A stretch of 64,000 nt of DNA from Pseudomonadota bacterium (GTDB lineage Bacteria > Pseudomonadota > Gammaproteobacteria > Burkholderiales > JAKAFK01): contig JAKAFK010000006.1 in NCBI GenBank assembly GCA_021817985.1, forward strand, positions 28,839 through 92,838. Reading direction: 5' to 3'. The translations under genes and the position numbers were made by a program. The first letter of the stretch is position 1; each line of letters starts with the position of its first letter. Under the pieces are notes generated by a model. It saw only the letters and a list, made by a program, of their open reading frames with translations. It was not told where the DNA came from and made no database searches. Below are positions 11,613-20,823 of the stretch, piece after piece.

Positions 11613-12764
11613 GTGTTGTTTTCACCGCTCAGGCCTACCCGCGCATCGCCGAGCACACGGCGCGTGCGTCGACTCGGCCAGGACCGCCCGGCGGCTCGCC
11701 CAAGCGCGCCCCCGCTCACCGAAGGCCCGGGGCGCAAGGGGCTCCTCGACGATCCCCATGGGGTGCTGACGGTGAACATGGCGTGGGCGGCGCTCGCCGT
11801 TCATGCGGTTCTGGGCGTCTTCTTTCTCGCCGCCGGCGCGAAGACGTTGGTCCTCTTCAATGCGGGCAGCATCGCGTTATATTTTTCGTTGCCCCCGATG
11901 GTGCGCCGAGGCTGGGTGACGGCCGCCCTCCTTCTCGCGACGGCCGAGGTCATCACCCATACGGCACTGGCTGTTCGGTTCTTCGGCGCGCAGGCGGACT
12001 TCCAGTACTATATTTTCGCGCTGGCCCTTCTTTCCTTTCTTCACGACGGCTGGGCGGTTGGCGCCAAGATCGGTTACCTCGCATTCATTTGTGCAGCCTA
12101 CCTCGCCCTGAGCGAATGGAGCCTCACCCACGCGCCCGCCACACTGCTCGCGCCGGACCTTCTGCGCGTCGTCCGCTCGTTCAATACCGTCATCACCTTC
12201 GGCTTCGTCGCCTATCTTGCCCACCATCACGCGGTCCTCGCCGACCGCGCCCAAACCGAACTCGGCCGCCTCGCCACCTCCGACGCGCTCACAGGGCTGT
12301 ATAATCGCCGTGGGCTGTTGGACCGCCTCGACCAGGAACTCACCAAGTGCGAGCGAAGCGGCAAACCGCTCTCGCTGCTGTTGGCCGATGTCGACAATTT
12401 CAAGCGCATCAACGATACTTTCGGGCACGAATACGGGGACCAGGCATTGCAGGCGATCGCGAACTGCCTGCGTGCAACGGTGCGCGCGCAGGATCTCGTG
12501 GCCCGATGGGGCGGAGAGGAATTTCTCCTGCTCATGCCCGACACGCCGCTCGAAGGCGCCCGATCGCTGGCCGAGAAATTGCGGCAGGCCGTGTCGAGCG
12601 CGTCGCTGGTTCACGACGGGCAGAGGCTGACCATCACCTTTACCGCCGCCCTCATGGAATTTCCCGCGCAGGGCAGCTTCCACCACGTGCTCGGGCGCGT
12701 CGACGACGCCCTGCGGGCCGGGAAGCACGCAGGTAAGGACCGCATCATGGCGATCCCCGCTTGA
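11613..12764 (+). CDS. Membrane diguanylate cyclase (GGDEF)
   Basis: A 383-residue protein predicted to make cyclic di-GMP. After a Pro/Arg-rich N-terminal tail of about 55 residues, roughly six hydrophobic helices run to about residue 210, followed by a short linker and a C-terminal GGDEF domain (about 222-383). The active-site motif is GGEEF (RWGGEEFLLL). An allosteric I-site RAQD lies five residues before it, so product feedback inhibition is likely. The DxLTGLxNRR signature is present (SDALTGLYNRRG). The start is GTG 11613 with a strong ribosome binding site (GGGGAGGG, 11600-11607). ATG 11779, just before the first helix, is an alternative start that removes the odd basic tail. The sensory membrane domain is not assigned. 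Confidence 0.88.
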   Translation: MLFSPLRPTRASPSTRRVRRLGQDRPAARPSAPPLTEGPGRKGLLDDPHGVLTVNMAWAALAVHAVLGVFFLAAGAKTLVLFNAGSIALYFSLPPMVRRGWVTAALLLATAEVITHTALAVRFFGAQADFQYYIFALALLSFLHDGWAVGAKIGYLAFICAAYLALSEWSLTHAPATLLAPDLLRVVRSFNTVITFGFVAYLAHHHAVLADRAQTELGRLATSDALTGLYNRRGLLDRLDQELTKCERSGKPLSLLLADVDNFKRINDTFGHEYGDQALQAIANCLRATVRAQDLVARWGGEEFLLLMPDTPLEGARSLAEKLRQAVSSASLVHDGQRLTITFTAALMEFPAQGSFHHVLGRVDDALRAGKHAGKDRIMAIPA

Positions 12765-12834
12765 GTCGGCGCTCGCCCAGGACCGGCCGACGGCTCCTTG
12801 AGTGGGGTCTGAACGACACATAGGCAGGACAATT

Positions 12835-13662
12835 TTGGACAATTCCGTCATCGAACAAAACGTCTCCGTGGCCCTGGCCGAAGATCTCGGGACAGGGGAC
12901 CTGACCGCCCAACTGATCGCCGCCGGGGCCTTGGCCCGTGCGCAAGTGATCAGCCGCGAAACCGGCATCCTGTGCGGCAGCGCGTGGTTCGAATCGTGCT
13001 TCAGAAGGCTGGATCCCACGGTCCGCGTGAGATGGCAGGTAGGCGACGGGGAGGCCATGGCCCCGATGCAGCCGCTGTGCGAGATCGAAGGTCGCGCACG
13101 GGCGATGCTCTCCGCCGAGCGGCCTGCCCTCAATTTCTTGCAGTGCCTGTCCGCGACCGCCACGAACACGCACCGCTACGTGCAGGCCATCCAGGGGACG
13201 CGGGCACGGATCTATGACACCCGCAAGACCTTGCCGGGGCTGCGCCAGGCGCAGAAATATGCGGTCCGGATGGGGGGAGGGGAAAATCAGCGCATCGGGT
13301 TGTTCGACGGCGTCTTGATCAAGGAAAACCACATCCTCGCCGCAGGCGGCATCGCGCCTGCCCTCGCCGCTGCCCGGCGCTTGTCCCCGGCGGGCACGCC
13401 GATTCAGATTGAGGTCGAAAACCTGGCTGAACTCGAGGAAGCGCTCGAGGGCGGCGCCGAGTTGGTCCTCCTCGACAACTTCGCGCTCACGCACTTGCGC
13501 GAGGCCGTGCACGCGACCGGACAGCGGGCTGTGCTGGAGGCTTCAGGCGGCATCACGCTGGAGAACGTCCGCACGATCGCAGAAACCGGCGTCGAGCGCA
13601 TCTCGATCGGAAGCCTGACCAAGGACATCAAGGCCATCGATCTTTCGCTGCGCTTCGCATAG
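12835..13662 (+). CDS. nadC: Nicotinate-nucleotide pyrophosphorylase (quinolinate phosphoribosyltransferase)
   Basis: NadC converts quinolinate and PRPP to nicotinate mononucleotide, carbon dioxide and pyrophosphate in de novo NAD synthesis. Visible signatures are the N-terminal LAEDLGTGDLTA, the PRPP/quinolinate-binding DTRKTLPGLRQAQKYAV, IKENHI and the C-terminal LEASGGITLENV. At 275 residues it has normal length. I prefer TTG 12835 (LDNSVIEQNV) because GGCAGG lies 7 bases upstream and homologues start there; GTG 12802 in the same frame is the alternative. nadA and nadB are not nearby. It is convergent with thrC, 16 bases away. Confidence 0.93.
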   Translation: MDNSVIEQNVSVALAEDLGTGDLTAQLIAAGALARAQVISRETGILCGSAWFESCFRRLDPTVRVRWQVGDGEAMAPMQPLCEIEGRARAMLSAERPALNFLQCLSATATNTHRYVQAIQGTRARIYDTRKTLPGLRQAQKYAVRMGGGENQRIGLFDGVLIKENHILAAGGIAPALAAARRLSPAGTPIQIEVENLAELEEALEGGAELVLLDNFALTHLREAVHATGQRAVLEASGGITLENVRTIAETGVERISIGSLTKDIKAIDLSLRFA

Positions 13663-13678
13663 GGGCCGCCCCTGCCCC

Positions 13679-14803
13679 CTAGCCCGCCATGTTGCGGCTG
13701 ATCACCTGCTCGATGGCCGACCGGCTCGCCTCCACAGTGACGGGGCGGGTACTTTGCGCGATGGCCGTGTCGGGATCCTTCAACCCATGACCGGTGAGCG
13801 TGCACACGATCGTCGATCCCTCCGGGATGCGGCCTTGTGCGAGATTCTTGAGGACGCCCGCCACCGAGGTGGCCGACGCCGGCTCGCAAAAGACGCCCTC
13901 CGTGCGCGCGAGCAGCGCCTGCGCGGCGAGGATCTCTTCATCGCTGCACTCGTCGAACCAGCCGCCTGACTCTTCCGTCACCGTCCAGGCCTGCTTCCAC
14001 GACATGGGATGCCCAATGCGGATGGCGGTTGCAACGGTTTCGGGATGGTCCACCATGGCGCCGCGAAGGAACGGGGCCGACCCGGCGGCTTGGTAGCCGA
14101 GCATCACGGGGCGCTTCGCTGCGCCCCCGCCTTGGTAGTAAGCGCACTCACCCTGGCAAAACGCACATGCTTTCGTATTCTGACCGGCGTACTCGCTGTA
14201 GCCGATCCAGTGGGCCGTGATGTTGCCCGCATTGCCCACCGGCAACGCGTGGAAATCCGGGGCCTGTCCGAGTTCCTCGACGATCTCGAAGGCTGCCGTC
14301 TTCTGCCCCTGCAGGCGGAATGGATTGATGGAATTGACGATGGTGACCGGCATGCTTTCGGCCACCTCCTGCACGAGGCGCATGCCGGCGTCGAAGTTGC
14401 CCTTGATCTGGATCACCACGGACCCGTGCATCATCGCCTGGGAAAGCTTGCCGAGGGCGATCTTGCCTTCGGGAATCAGAACGAAGGAGGTGATGCCGGC
14501 CCGTGCGGCGTAGGCGGCAGCCGCCGCCGAGGTGTTGCCGGTCGAGGCGCAGATGATCGCCTTGGAGCCCGCCTCCACGGCCTTCGTGACCGCCATGGTC
14601 ATCCCGCGATCTTTGAAGGAGCCGGTCGGATTGAGCCCCTCGAACTTGACCAGAAGGCGCACGTCCTTGCCGATGCGCTTGGGCAGATTCACAAGCTCGA
14701 TCAAAGGGGTCGCGCCCTCTCCCAGAGAAATGATGGGCGTGTTTTCGCCCACCGGAAGACGGCTGCGGTAACGCTCAATCAGTCCTGTGTAGTGTGTTGT
14801 CAT
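13679..14803 (-). CDS. thrC: Threonine synthase with a cysteine-bearing insertion
   Basis: A 374-residue PLP enzyme that converts O-phospho-homoserine to threonine, the last step of the threonine pathway. The PLP lysine is Lys64 (PTGSFKDRG); the ASTGNTSAAAAAYAA substrate segment and the glycine-rich phosphate loop (LPVGNAGNITAHW) are clear. Between GYSEY and LGYQAAGSAP, where most class ThrCs have a short loop, this protein has an insertion of about 15 residues with Cys213, Cys216 and Cys220 (KACAFCQGECAYYQ). It lies 47 bases downstream of hom and is probably cotranscribed with it. Confidence 0.95.
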   Translation of the reverse strand: MTTHYTGLIERYRSRLPVGENTPIISLGEGATPLIELVNLPKRIGKDVRLLVKFEGLNPTGSFKDRGMTMAVTKAVEAGSKAIICASTGNTSAAAAAYAARAGITSFVLIPEGKIALGKLSQAMMHGSVVIQIKGNFDAGMRLVQEVAESMPVTIVNSINPFRLQGQKTAAFEIVEELGQAPDFHALPVGNAGNITAHWIGYSEYAGQNTKACAFCQGECAYYQGGGAAKRPVMLGYQAAGSAPFLRGAMVDHPETVATAIRIGHPMSWKQAWTVTEESGGWFDECSDEEILAAQALLARTEGVFCEPASATSVAGVLKNLAQGRIPEGSTIVCTLTGHGLKDPDTAIAQSTRPVTVEASRSAIEQVISRNMAG

Positions 14804-14850
14804 CGCTCTTCCTAACGTTTACGCGTGAGCGGCCACCGGTGACCGCTGAT

Positions 14851-16167
14851 CTAATGGCTGTTCAGCTCTTCCAGGCGAATGCGGGTCACGGGCCCCAAGA
14901 CCGACGAGAGCGCCTCGATGCGGCCGATGGCCGCATCGATGTGCTTCTCGAGCGTGATGTGGGTGAGCATGATGACATCCACCTGCTCCTGTGCGGCCTG
15001 CGGCTCCTTCTGAATCATGGCATCGATGGAAATATCCAGATCCGCCAGGATGCGGGTGACGTCCGCCAGCACGCCGGGCTTGTCGAAGGCCTTGAGCCGC
15101 AGATAATAGGCCGTCCGCACCTCCGCCATCGGCAGGATGGGTTCGCTGGACAAGGCGTCCGGCTGGAAGGCCAGATGGGGCACCCGGTTCCCCGGATCCG
15201 CGGTGTGCATGCGCGTGACGTCGACCAGATCGGCGACCACCGCCGAGGCCGTCGGTTCGGCGCCGGCACCGGCGCCGTAGTACAAGGTCGCGCCGACCGC
15301 ATCCCCTTTCACCAGGATCGCGTTCATGACGCCGTCGACGTTCGCGATCAGACGCCGCGCGGGGATCAGCGTCGGGTGCACGCGAAGCTCGATGCCGTGC
15401 GCCGTGCGCCGGGTGATTCCAAGCAGCTTGATCCGGTAGCCCAATTCTTCCGCATAGCGGATGTCTTCGCGCGTGAGCGCCCCGATCCCCTCGGTGTAAG
15501 CCTTGTCGAACTGCATCGGGATTCCGAAGCCGATCGCCGACATGATCGTCAGCTTGTGAGCGGCGTCGATGCCCTCGATATCGAAGGTCGGGTCGGCTTC
15601 CGCATAGCCTAGCCGCTGCGCCTCGCTCAGGACGGCTTCAAAACTCGCCCCCTTGTCGCGCATTTCGGTCAGGATGAAGTTGCTGGTGCCGTTGATGATC
15701 CCGGCGATCCATTCGATGCGGTTGGCGGTCAGTCCCTCGCGCAATGCCTTGATGATCGGGATGCCGCCCGCCACTGCAGCCTCGAATGCGACCATGACGC
15801 CCCGCTTCTGCGCAGCGGCGAAGATCTCATTGCCATGAAGGGCCACCAGCGCCTTGTTCGCGGTCACCACGTGCTTGCCGTTCTCGATCGCCGCAAGCAC
15901 GAGTGCCTTGGCCGGATCCAGCCCGCCGATCAGCTCCACGACGATGTCGATGTCCGGATTATCCACCACATCGAGCGGGTTGTCCGTGATCGTCAACCCG
16001 TCCCCGGCATGCTTCTGGGCCTTCTCAAGGCTGCGCACGACGGCATTCTTGACGACGATCTCGCGCCCCGCGCGCCGCGCAATCTCCGCGCGGTTGCGCC
16101 GCAAGACCGTGAGTGCGCCGCCTCCCACCGTACCTAACCCCAACAAACCTACATGAATTGGTTTCAT
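14851..16167 (-). CDS. hom: Homoserine dehydrogenase
   Basis: A 438-residue homoserine dehydrogenase, which reduces aspartate semialdehyde to homoserine at the branch to threonine and methionine. The N-terminal Rossmann motif GLLGLGTVGGG, the NKALVALHG segment, the catalytic stretch GGIPIIKALREGL and a C-terminal ACT domain (about 350-430, YYLRLKAFDKPGVLADV) are visible. The ACT domain suggests feedback control by threonine. I chose ATG 16167 (MKPIHVGLLG); an ATG 21 bases upstream would add seven residues. It sits 33 bases after the aminotransferase gene and before thrC. Confidence 0.95.
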   Translation of the reverse strand: MKPIHVGLLGLGTVGGGALTVLRRNRAEIARRAGREIVVKNAVVRSLEKAQKHAGDGLTITDNPLDVVDNPDIDIVVELIGGLDPAKALVLAAIENGKHVVTANKALVALHGNEIFAAAQKRGVMVAFEAAVAGGIPIIKALREGLTANRIEWIAGIINGTSNFILTEMRDKGASFEAVLSEAQRLGYAEADPTFDIEGIDAAHKLTIMSAIGFGIPMQFDKAYTEGIGALTREDIRYAEELGYRIKLLGITRRTAHGIELRVHPTLIPARRLIANVDGVMNAILVKGDAVGATLYYGAGAGAEPTASAVVADLVDVTRMHTADPGNRVPHLAFQPDALSSEPILPMAEVRTAYYLRLKAFDKPGVLADVTRILADLDISIDAMIQKEPQAAQEQVDVIMLTHITLEKHIDAAIGRIEALSSVLGPVTRIRLEELNSH

Positions 16168-16200
16168 CTTGAGTCCCGGATCTCCCATGCGCTCAAACGA

Positions 16201-17385
16201 TCAGAGCACGCCATCCTTTCGAAACATCTCTTTCAGCCCCTTGATCGCTTGCCGGGTACGCGCTTCGTTCTCGATCAAGGAAAAGCGCACATGGTCGTCC
16301 CCATGCTCGCCGAAGCCGATGCCCGGGGAAACCGCGACCTTCGCATCGGCCAGCAGGCGCTTGGAGAATTCCAGCGAGCCCAATCCCGCATAAGGCTCGG
16401 GGATCGGCGCCCAGACGAACATGGTGGCCTTCGGCACCTCGACTTGCCATCCCGCGCTGTGCAACCCCTTGCACAGCGCGTTTCTCCGGGTCTGGTACAT
16501 GAGGCGAATCTGCTCCACGCAATCCTGCGGGCCTTCCAACGCCAGAATCGACGCCACCTGAATGGGCGTGAACGTCCCGTAGTCATGGTAGCTCTTCATG
16601 CGCGCAAGCGCCGCGACGAGCCGCGGGTTGCCGACCATGAAGCCCACCCGCCAGCCGGGCATGTTGTAGCTCTTCGACAAGGTGAAGAACTCGACCGCCA
16701 CGTCCTTGGCCCCCGGAACCTGCAGGATGGACGGCGCCTTGTAGCCGTCGAAGACGATGTCGGCATAGGCAATGTCATGCACCAGAAGGATGCCGAACTC
16801 CCGCGCGAAGGCGACGATTCGCTCGAAAAACGACAGATCCACGCACTGCGTGGTCGGATTGCTCGGAAAATTCAGGATCAGCATCTTGGGCTTGGGGTAG
16901 AGGTCCCGCAACGCCGCTTCCAGCTCCTCGAAGAAATCCGACCCCGCGCGCATGGGGACATGCCGAATATCGGCCCCGGCGATCACGGGTCCATAGATAT
17001 GGATCGGGTAGCTCGGGTTAGGCACCAGCACGATGTCGCCGCGATCCAGGGTGGCCAGACACAGGTGGGCGATGCCCTCCTTGGAGCCGATCGTCACGAT
17101 CGCCTCGCGATCCGGATCGAGGTCGACGTCGTAGCGCATCTTGTACCAGTTGCAGATCGCCTTGCGCAGCCGCGGGATGCCCTTGGAGACCGAATACCGG
17201 TGCGTATCTCCCCGCCGGGCGGTCTCGACCAGTTTATCGACGATATGTCGCGGCGTCGGCTGGTCAGGATTGCCCATGCCGAAGTCGATGATGTCCTCGC
17301 CGCGCTTGCGCGCGGCAGCCTTCAATTCGCCGGTGATGTTGAAAACGTAAGGAGGCAGACGCTGGATGCGGGGAAACTCTTCCAT
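16201..17385 (-). CDS. alaC: PLP-dependent aminotransferase, AlaC-like
   Basis: A 394-residue fold-type I aminotransferase. Motifs: the NPDQPTP substrate loop near the N-terminus, [14 protein letters not shown], and the PLP lysine in [13 protein letters not shown]. Homologues upstream of hom-thrC in proteobacteria are annotated as AlaC (glutamate-pyruvate transaminase) or YfdZ. Substrate cannot be fixed from sequence. The open frame extends far upstream, but ATG 17385 ([15 protein letters not shown]) is the conserved start. It is the first gene of the alaC-hom-thrC unit and is divergent from the Mth938 gene. Confidence 0.88.
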   Translation of the reverse strand: MEEFPRIQRLPPYVFNITGELKAAARKRGEDIIDFGMGNPDQPTPRHIVDKLVETARRGDTHRYSVSKGIPRLRKAICNWYKMRYDVDLDPDREAIVTIGSKEGIAHLCLATLDRGDIVLVPNPSYPIHIYGPVIAGADIRHVPMRAGSDFFEELEAALRDLYPKPKMLILNFPSNPTTQCVDLSFFERIVAFAREFGILLVHDIAYADIVFDGYKAPSILQVPGAKDVAVEFFTLSKSYNMPGWRVGFMVGNPRLVAALARMKSYHDYGTFTPIQVASILALEGPQDCVEQIRLMYQTRRNALCKGLHSAGWQVEVPKATMFVWAPIPEPYAGLGSLEFSKRLLADAKVAVSPGIGFGEHGDDHVRFSLIENEARTRQAIKGLKEMFRKDGVL

Positions 17386-17460
17386 GGGGGCAACGATCAA
17401 ATGTTCCGGACGTCCACTCGCCTGCGCACCGCGCGCAGCCAAGGAAAATCCCAAAAAATG

Positions 17461-17466
17461 TATAAT
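17461..17466 (+). promoter_or_regulatory. Consensus -10 element for the Mth938-domain gene
   Basis: A perfect TATAAT lies 43 bases upstream of the ATG at 17509. No good -35 hexamer is seen at the usual distance, so the promoter may depend on an activator. Confidence 0.45.
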
Positions 17467-17508
17467 CTTACCTGAGCCCGGAATGGCCCGCAATTTTTGG
17501 AGCGATCG

Positions 17509-17880
17509 ATGAAACTGGATCTCGTGGGCGGCGCAGGCAAGCTTTTTTTCACGGGCTACGGCGAAGGCTACGTCACGATCAATCATCAGCGCTTTGATCG
17601 GAGCCTCGTCGTATTGCCCGACCGTCTGGACGACTGGCGGGTCACGACCTTCGAAGCGCTCACCGGCGCCGACTTCGAACCCTTGGCGGGGCTCGGCGCG
17701 GAAATCGTGCTGCTGGGAACCGGCCGGCGCCTGCGATTCCCTCATCCAAGCCTGACCGAATCCCTTGCACGGGCGCATGTCGGCTTGGAGGTCATGGACC
17801 TCTTCGCCGCCTGCCGGACCTACAACATCCTGGCATCGGAAGGCCGCACCGTGGCGGCGGCGCTGCTGCTCGAACACTGA
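17509..17880 (+). CDS. Mth938-domain (DUF498) protein
   Basis: A 123-residue member of the Mth938/AAMDC/NDUFAF3 family, small cytosolic proteins with no confirmed bacterial activity. Eukaryotic NDUFAF3 is a respiratory complex I assembly factor. The family core is visible: [12 protein letters not shown] followed by [25 protein letters not shown] 17509 has GGAG at 17499-17502. A TTG 12 bases upstream opens the same frame. It is divergent from the aminotransferase gene and convergent with the VOC gene. Confidence 0.85.
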   Translation: MKLDLVGGAGKLFFTGYGEGYVTINHQRFDRSLVVLPDRLDDWRVTTFEALTGADFEPLAGLGAEIVLLGTGRRLRFPHPSLTESLARAHVGLEVMDLFAACRTYNILASEGRTVAAALLLEH

Positions 17881-17898
17881 AGGCTTGCGCGCAAGACG

Positions 17899-18294
17899 TC
17901 AGCCGTTTTCTTCGATCCGATTGGCCACCTCGATCAGGTTGCCGTCCGGATCACGAAAATAGACCGACAGCAAGCGCCCGGCAGCCCCGCTGCGCTCGAC
18001 CGGCCCTGCGATCACGGCCACCTGGCATGCACCCAGATGATCAAGCACGTCCGCCATCGACACCGGCGTCAGAAAACACAGGTCGGCCGAACCGGGCGTG
18101 GGCCGCTGCGCCTTGGGCTCATATTCGCCTCCCCAAGGATGCAGATTGATGCGCTGCGCACCGAAGCATAACGTCGTGCGGCCATTTTCCAAGCGTCTGG
18201 CCTCCATACCCAGGACCTCCGTATAGAAGGCCGCACTCGCCTCCAAATCGGCGACGGTCAGCACGCAATGATCCAGGCGATCCACGGTGATCAC
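17899..18294 (-). CDS. VOC-superfamily (glyoxalase/dioxygenase-like) protein
   Basis: A 131-residue single-domain vicinal-oxygen-chelate protein. The beta-alpha-beta-beta-beta modules are recognisable: LDHCVLTVADLEASAAFYTEVLG at the start and YFRDPDGNLIEVAN at the end. The probable metal ligands are the His in LDHCVL, the His in INLHPWG and the Glu in NLIEVA. The substrate is unknown. The ATG overlaps the stop of the upstream YrfG-like gene in an ATGA, so the two are translationally coupled. Confidence 0.85.
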   Translation of the reverse strand: MITVDRLDHCVLTVADLEASAAFYTEVLGMEARRLENGRTTLCFGAQRINLHPWGGEYEPKAQRPTPGSADLCFLTPVSMADVLDHLGACQVAVIAGPVERSGAAGRLLSVYFRDPDGNLIEVANRIEENG

Positions 18295-18962
18295 CGTCCC
18301 AGCGCCCCCGGCAGAAGTTCGCCGAAGTCGGCGAGTGCGATAAACTCTTCCGGCGCCTTGGGCGGCTGCCTGGAATCGGGTCGCCGCACCGAGCGCAGGT
18401 GAGCGATTCCATACGCCTGCGCGGAGCGCAACACGGGGAGGCTATCGTCGATGAACAAGGTGCGCTCGGGCACGAACGGCTCGACCGAGCGCAGGCGTCC
18501 CCAGAACTCCGGATGCTCCTTGGGCAAGCCCAGCGCATGCGCGCAGAAAACCGCGTCGAAATGCGGCGCAAGGCCGGTGCAGTCCATCTTGAGCGACAGG
18601 CTTTTCGCATGCGCATTGGTGACCAGCGCAATGCGCTTGCCGGCACGGCGCAAGAACGCCAGGAAGTCATGTACATGGGGATGGACGGCGATGAGGTGAC
18701 GGACCTCCGCCTTGAGCGCCGCGATGTCCAGATCCAGCTGCTCGCTCCAATAGTCGACGCAGTACCACTGCATGGTCCCGGCCACGCGCGCATAGCGCCC
18801 CTTGAGGTCAGCCTGCGCGGCCTCCAGCGGCAAGCCGTGGCGCTCCGCATAGCGAACCGGCACGTGAGACAGCCAGAAGTGGTTGTCAAAATGCAGATCA
18901 AGCAGTGTTCCGTCCATATCGAGAAACACGCTTTCAATCGCCGCCCAATCGACCATACTCAT
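18291..18962 (-). CDS. yrfG: HAD-family GMP/IMP nucleotidase, YrfG-like
   Basis: A 223-residue haloacid-dehalogenase-fold phosphatase. Motif I FLDMDGTLLDL, motif II VTNAHAKSL and motif III with the acidic pair FIDDSLPVL are all present. The segment DLHFDNHFWLSHVP after motif I is characteristic of YrfG/YjjG-type nucleotidases, which in E. coli prefer GMP and IMP. ATG 18962 is preceded by GGGGGAA, so I reject the longer frame. It sits 55 bases downstream of the HDAC gene and overlaps the VOC gene by four bases, forming one unit. Confidence 0.85.
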   Translation of the reverse strand: MSMVDWAAIESVFLDMDGTLLDLHFDNHFWLSHVPVRYAERHGLPLEAAQADLKGRYARVAGTMQWYCVDYWSEQLDLDIAALKAEVRHLIAVHPHVHDFLAFLRRAGKRIALVTNAHAKSLSLKMDCTGLAPHFDAVFCAHALGLPKEHPEFWGRLRSVEPFVPERTLFIDDSLPVLRSAQAYGIAHLRSVRRPDSRQPPKAPEEFIALADFGELLPGALGR

Positions 18963-19017
18963 GTTTCCCCCGTGCGCCGCGCCTTCGAGGACGCCGCCGA
19001 TCTCATCAGAATGTCTT

Positions 19018-19941
19018 TCACAGTCCCGCGAGCACCTTGATGTGCGCCGCCGCGCTTCGTCCCAGCGCATCCAGCGCGTAGCCCCCCTCCAGCGACGATA
19101 CGATGCGCCCCTGGGCATGCCGCACGGCCACGTCCTTGAGCTGCTCGGTCACCCAGGCATAGTCCGCCTCGACCAGCCCGAAGGATGCCATGTCGTCCTC
19201 GCGGTGCCCATCGAAGCCTGCGGAGATGAACAGCATCTCGGGCCGGAACGCTTCCAGGGCCGGCAGCCAACGGCCTGCCACGGCCTCGCGAAATGCCGTC
19301 CCTGCCGTTCCCGCCGGCAGCGGGACGTGGATGAGGTGCTCGTTGCCCGTCTGTGCCCCAGAGTACGGGTAGAAGGGATGCTGGAAGGTGGACAGCAGCA
19401 TGACCCGCGTCTCGTCCCGGAATATGTCCTCCGTCCCGTTGCCGTGATGCACGTCGAAGTCGGCGATCGCCACGCGCCGCAGTCCATGGGCGTGGATCGC
19501 GTGCGCCACGCCGACCGCGACGTTGTTGAAAATGCAAAAGCCCATGGCGCGCGAGCGCGTGGCATGATGCCCTGGGGGGCGAACGCTGCAGAAGGCATTT
19601 TCCACCTCGCGCGCCATGACCAGGTCTGTGGCCAGCACCACGCTCCCGGCCGCCCGCAAGGCGGCCTCCAGCGAGTGGGGATTCATGGCCGTGTCGGGAT
19701 CGAGACGGGTCAGGCCCTGCGCGGGTGCCGCCCGCCGGATCTCCGCCACGTAACCCGCCGAATGCACCCGCAGCAGCTGCGCGGGACTCGCCAGGGGCGC
19801 CTCGAAGCGCCTCAGGCGATCGAAAAGGCCGGCCGCGATCAACTGATCCTGTATGGCGCCCAGCCGTTCCGGACACTCCGGGTGCCCGGCGCCCATGTCG
19901 TGTCTCTCACACGCGGGATGAGAAATGAATGCCGTCTGCAC
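19018..19941 (-). CDS. Histone-deacetylase-family (AcuC/acetylpolyamine-type) deacetylase
   Basis: A 307-residue zinc deacetylase of the arginase/HDAC fold. Catalytic signatures are intact: RPPGHHA (the His pair), DFDVHHGNGT (zinc Asp and His), the second zinc Asp in SAGFDGHRED and the C-terminal EGGY tyrosine region. Bacterial members remove acetyl groups from proteins, polyamines or small molecules; the substrate here is not known. The start is GTG 19941 with no strong ribosome binding site. It heads the HDAC-yrfG-VOC unit and lies beside a decayed protein-acetyltransferase gene, which suggests a former acetylation/deacetylation pair. Confidence 0.9.
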   Translation of the reverse strand: MQTAFISHPACERHDMGAGHPECPERLGAIQDQLIAAGLFDRLRRFEAPLASPAQLLRVHSAGYVAEIRRAAPAQGLTRLDPDTAMNPHSLEAALRAAGSVVLATDLVMAREVENAFCSVRPPGHHATRSRAMGFCIFNNVAVGVAHAIHAHGLRRVAIADFDVHHGNGTEDIFRDETRVMLLSTFQHPFYPYSGAQTGNEHLIHVPLPAGTAGTAFREAVAGRWLPALEAFRPEMLFISAGFDGHREDDMASFGLVEADYAWVTEQLKDVAVRHAQGRIVSSLEGGYALDALGRSAAAHIKVLAGL

Positions 19942-20098
19942 GGTTGTTCGAGCCTGTCGTGCAAGAAAACGCCACTATAGCAAAACTGGACCGCCCCAAG
20001 GGGCCTGCGCGCATTCGGATTAGGCCTGGACCAAACCGAACTTTGAAAGCCGGTAAACACCAACAAATTGATTTAACGAAACTTTTTTTATCACCCGT

Positions 20099-20819
20099 GA
20101 CAGCGTCTTCGGCCCAGTTCTCGCCATCGGCCCGGGCGGGACCGGTGTGGAAGCGGCAAAGGCAGGCGGGTGCGCGCTGCCGCGGCTTCAGGAAATGGAC
20201 GTCAATCCGCTCGTCGTCGACGACCACGGCGCGCTGGCCGCCGACGCGCGCATCGTTGTCGACCTTGCGTCGCCCCCGAAACGCCTTGTGCGCAGATGGC
20301 CATCCACCCCTGTCCCCGGCATCGGGTGAACAGTGGGCAGATGCCAGACGGCACGGAAATCGTGATTCGCCCGGAGGAGGCAAAAATCCAGCAGGCATTC
20401 GTACGCGGGCTATCGGAGCAGACGCGCCAGTTCCGATTCATGGACCCTCCAGCAGCTGACCGACACCATGCTGGCGCGCTTCACCCAAATCGATGACGAG
20501 CGCGAAACGGCCCTTGTGGCGATTCTGCCGGCTGGCGCCCAGGAAACCGAGTCAGGGGTCGCGCGACGCCATCATCCCGGATGAGGAAAGTTGCGGGTCC
20601 GCGATCGCCGTCGGCGACGCCTGGCAACGCAAAGGGGTCGGTCACCGGCTGATGAGCGCTCTCTTGCACACAGCCCGGGAACGCCGGCTCAAGATGATGG
20701 AAGGCGAGGTGCTGGCCGCCAATCACCGCATATTGGCGTTGCCCGAGCGACTGAGCTTCACGGCCGCAGCCGATGCGACCGATCCTTCCATCAGGCGAAT
20801 CGCCAAGCGACTCGCCTGA
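20099..20819 (+). pseudogene. Remnant of a Pat/PatZ-type protein acetyltransferase (acyl-CoA synthetase-GNAT fusion)
   Basis: Fragments of one protein appear in order but in different frames. DSVFGPVLAIGPGGTGVE and LQEMDVNPLVVDDHGALAAD share the 20099 frame and match the end of the ATP-grasp domain, but about 70-80 residues normally between them are missing. The reading then shifts at about 20296 to MAIHPCP and DGTEIVIRPEEA (the latter lacks three residues). It shifts again after FRFMD at about 20443 to LTDTMLARFTQID, and again near 20565 to the GNAT core (AWQRKGVGHRLMSALL, EGEVLAANHRILAL). The N-terminal CoA-binding part is absent. Stops at 20329, 20496 and 20583 interrupt it. It ends 4 bases from the convergent rpoS end. 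Confidence 0.85.
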
Positions 20820-20823
20820 CGCA

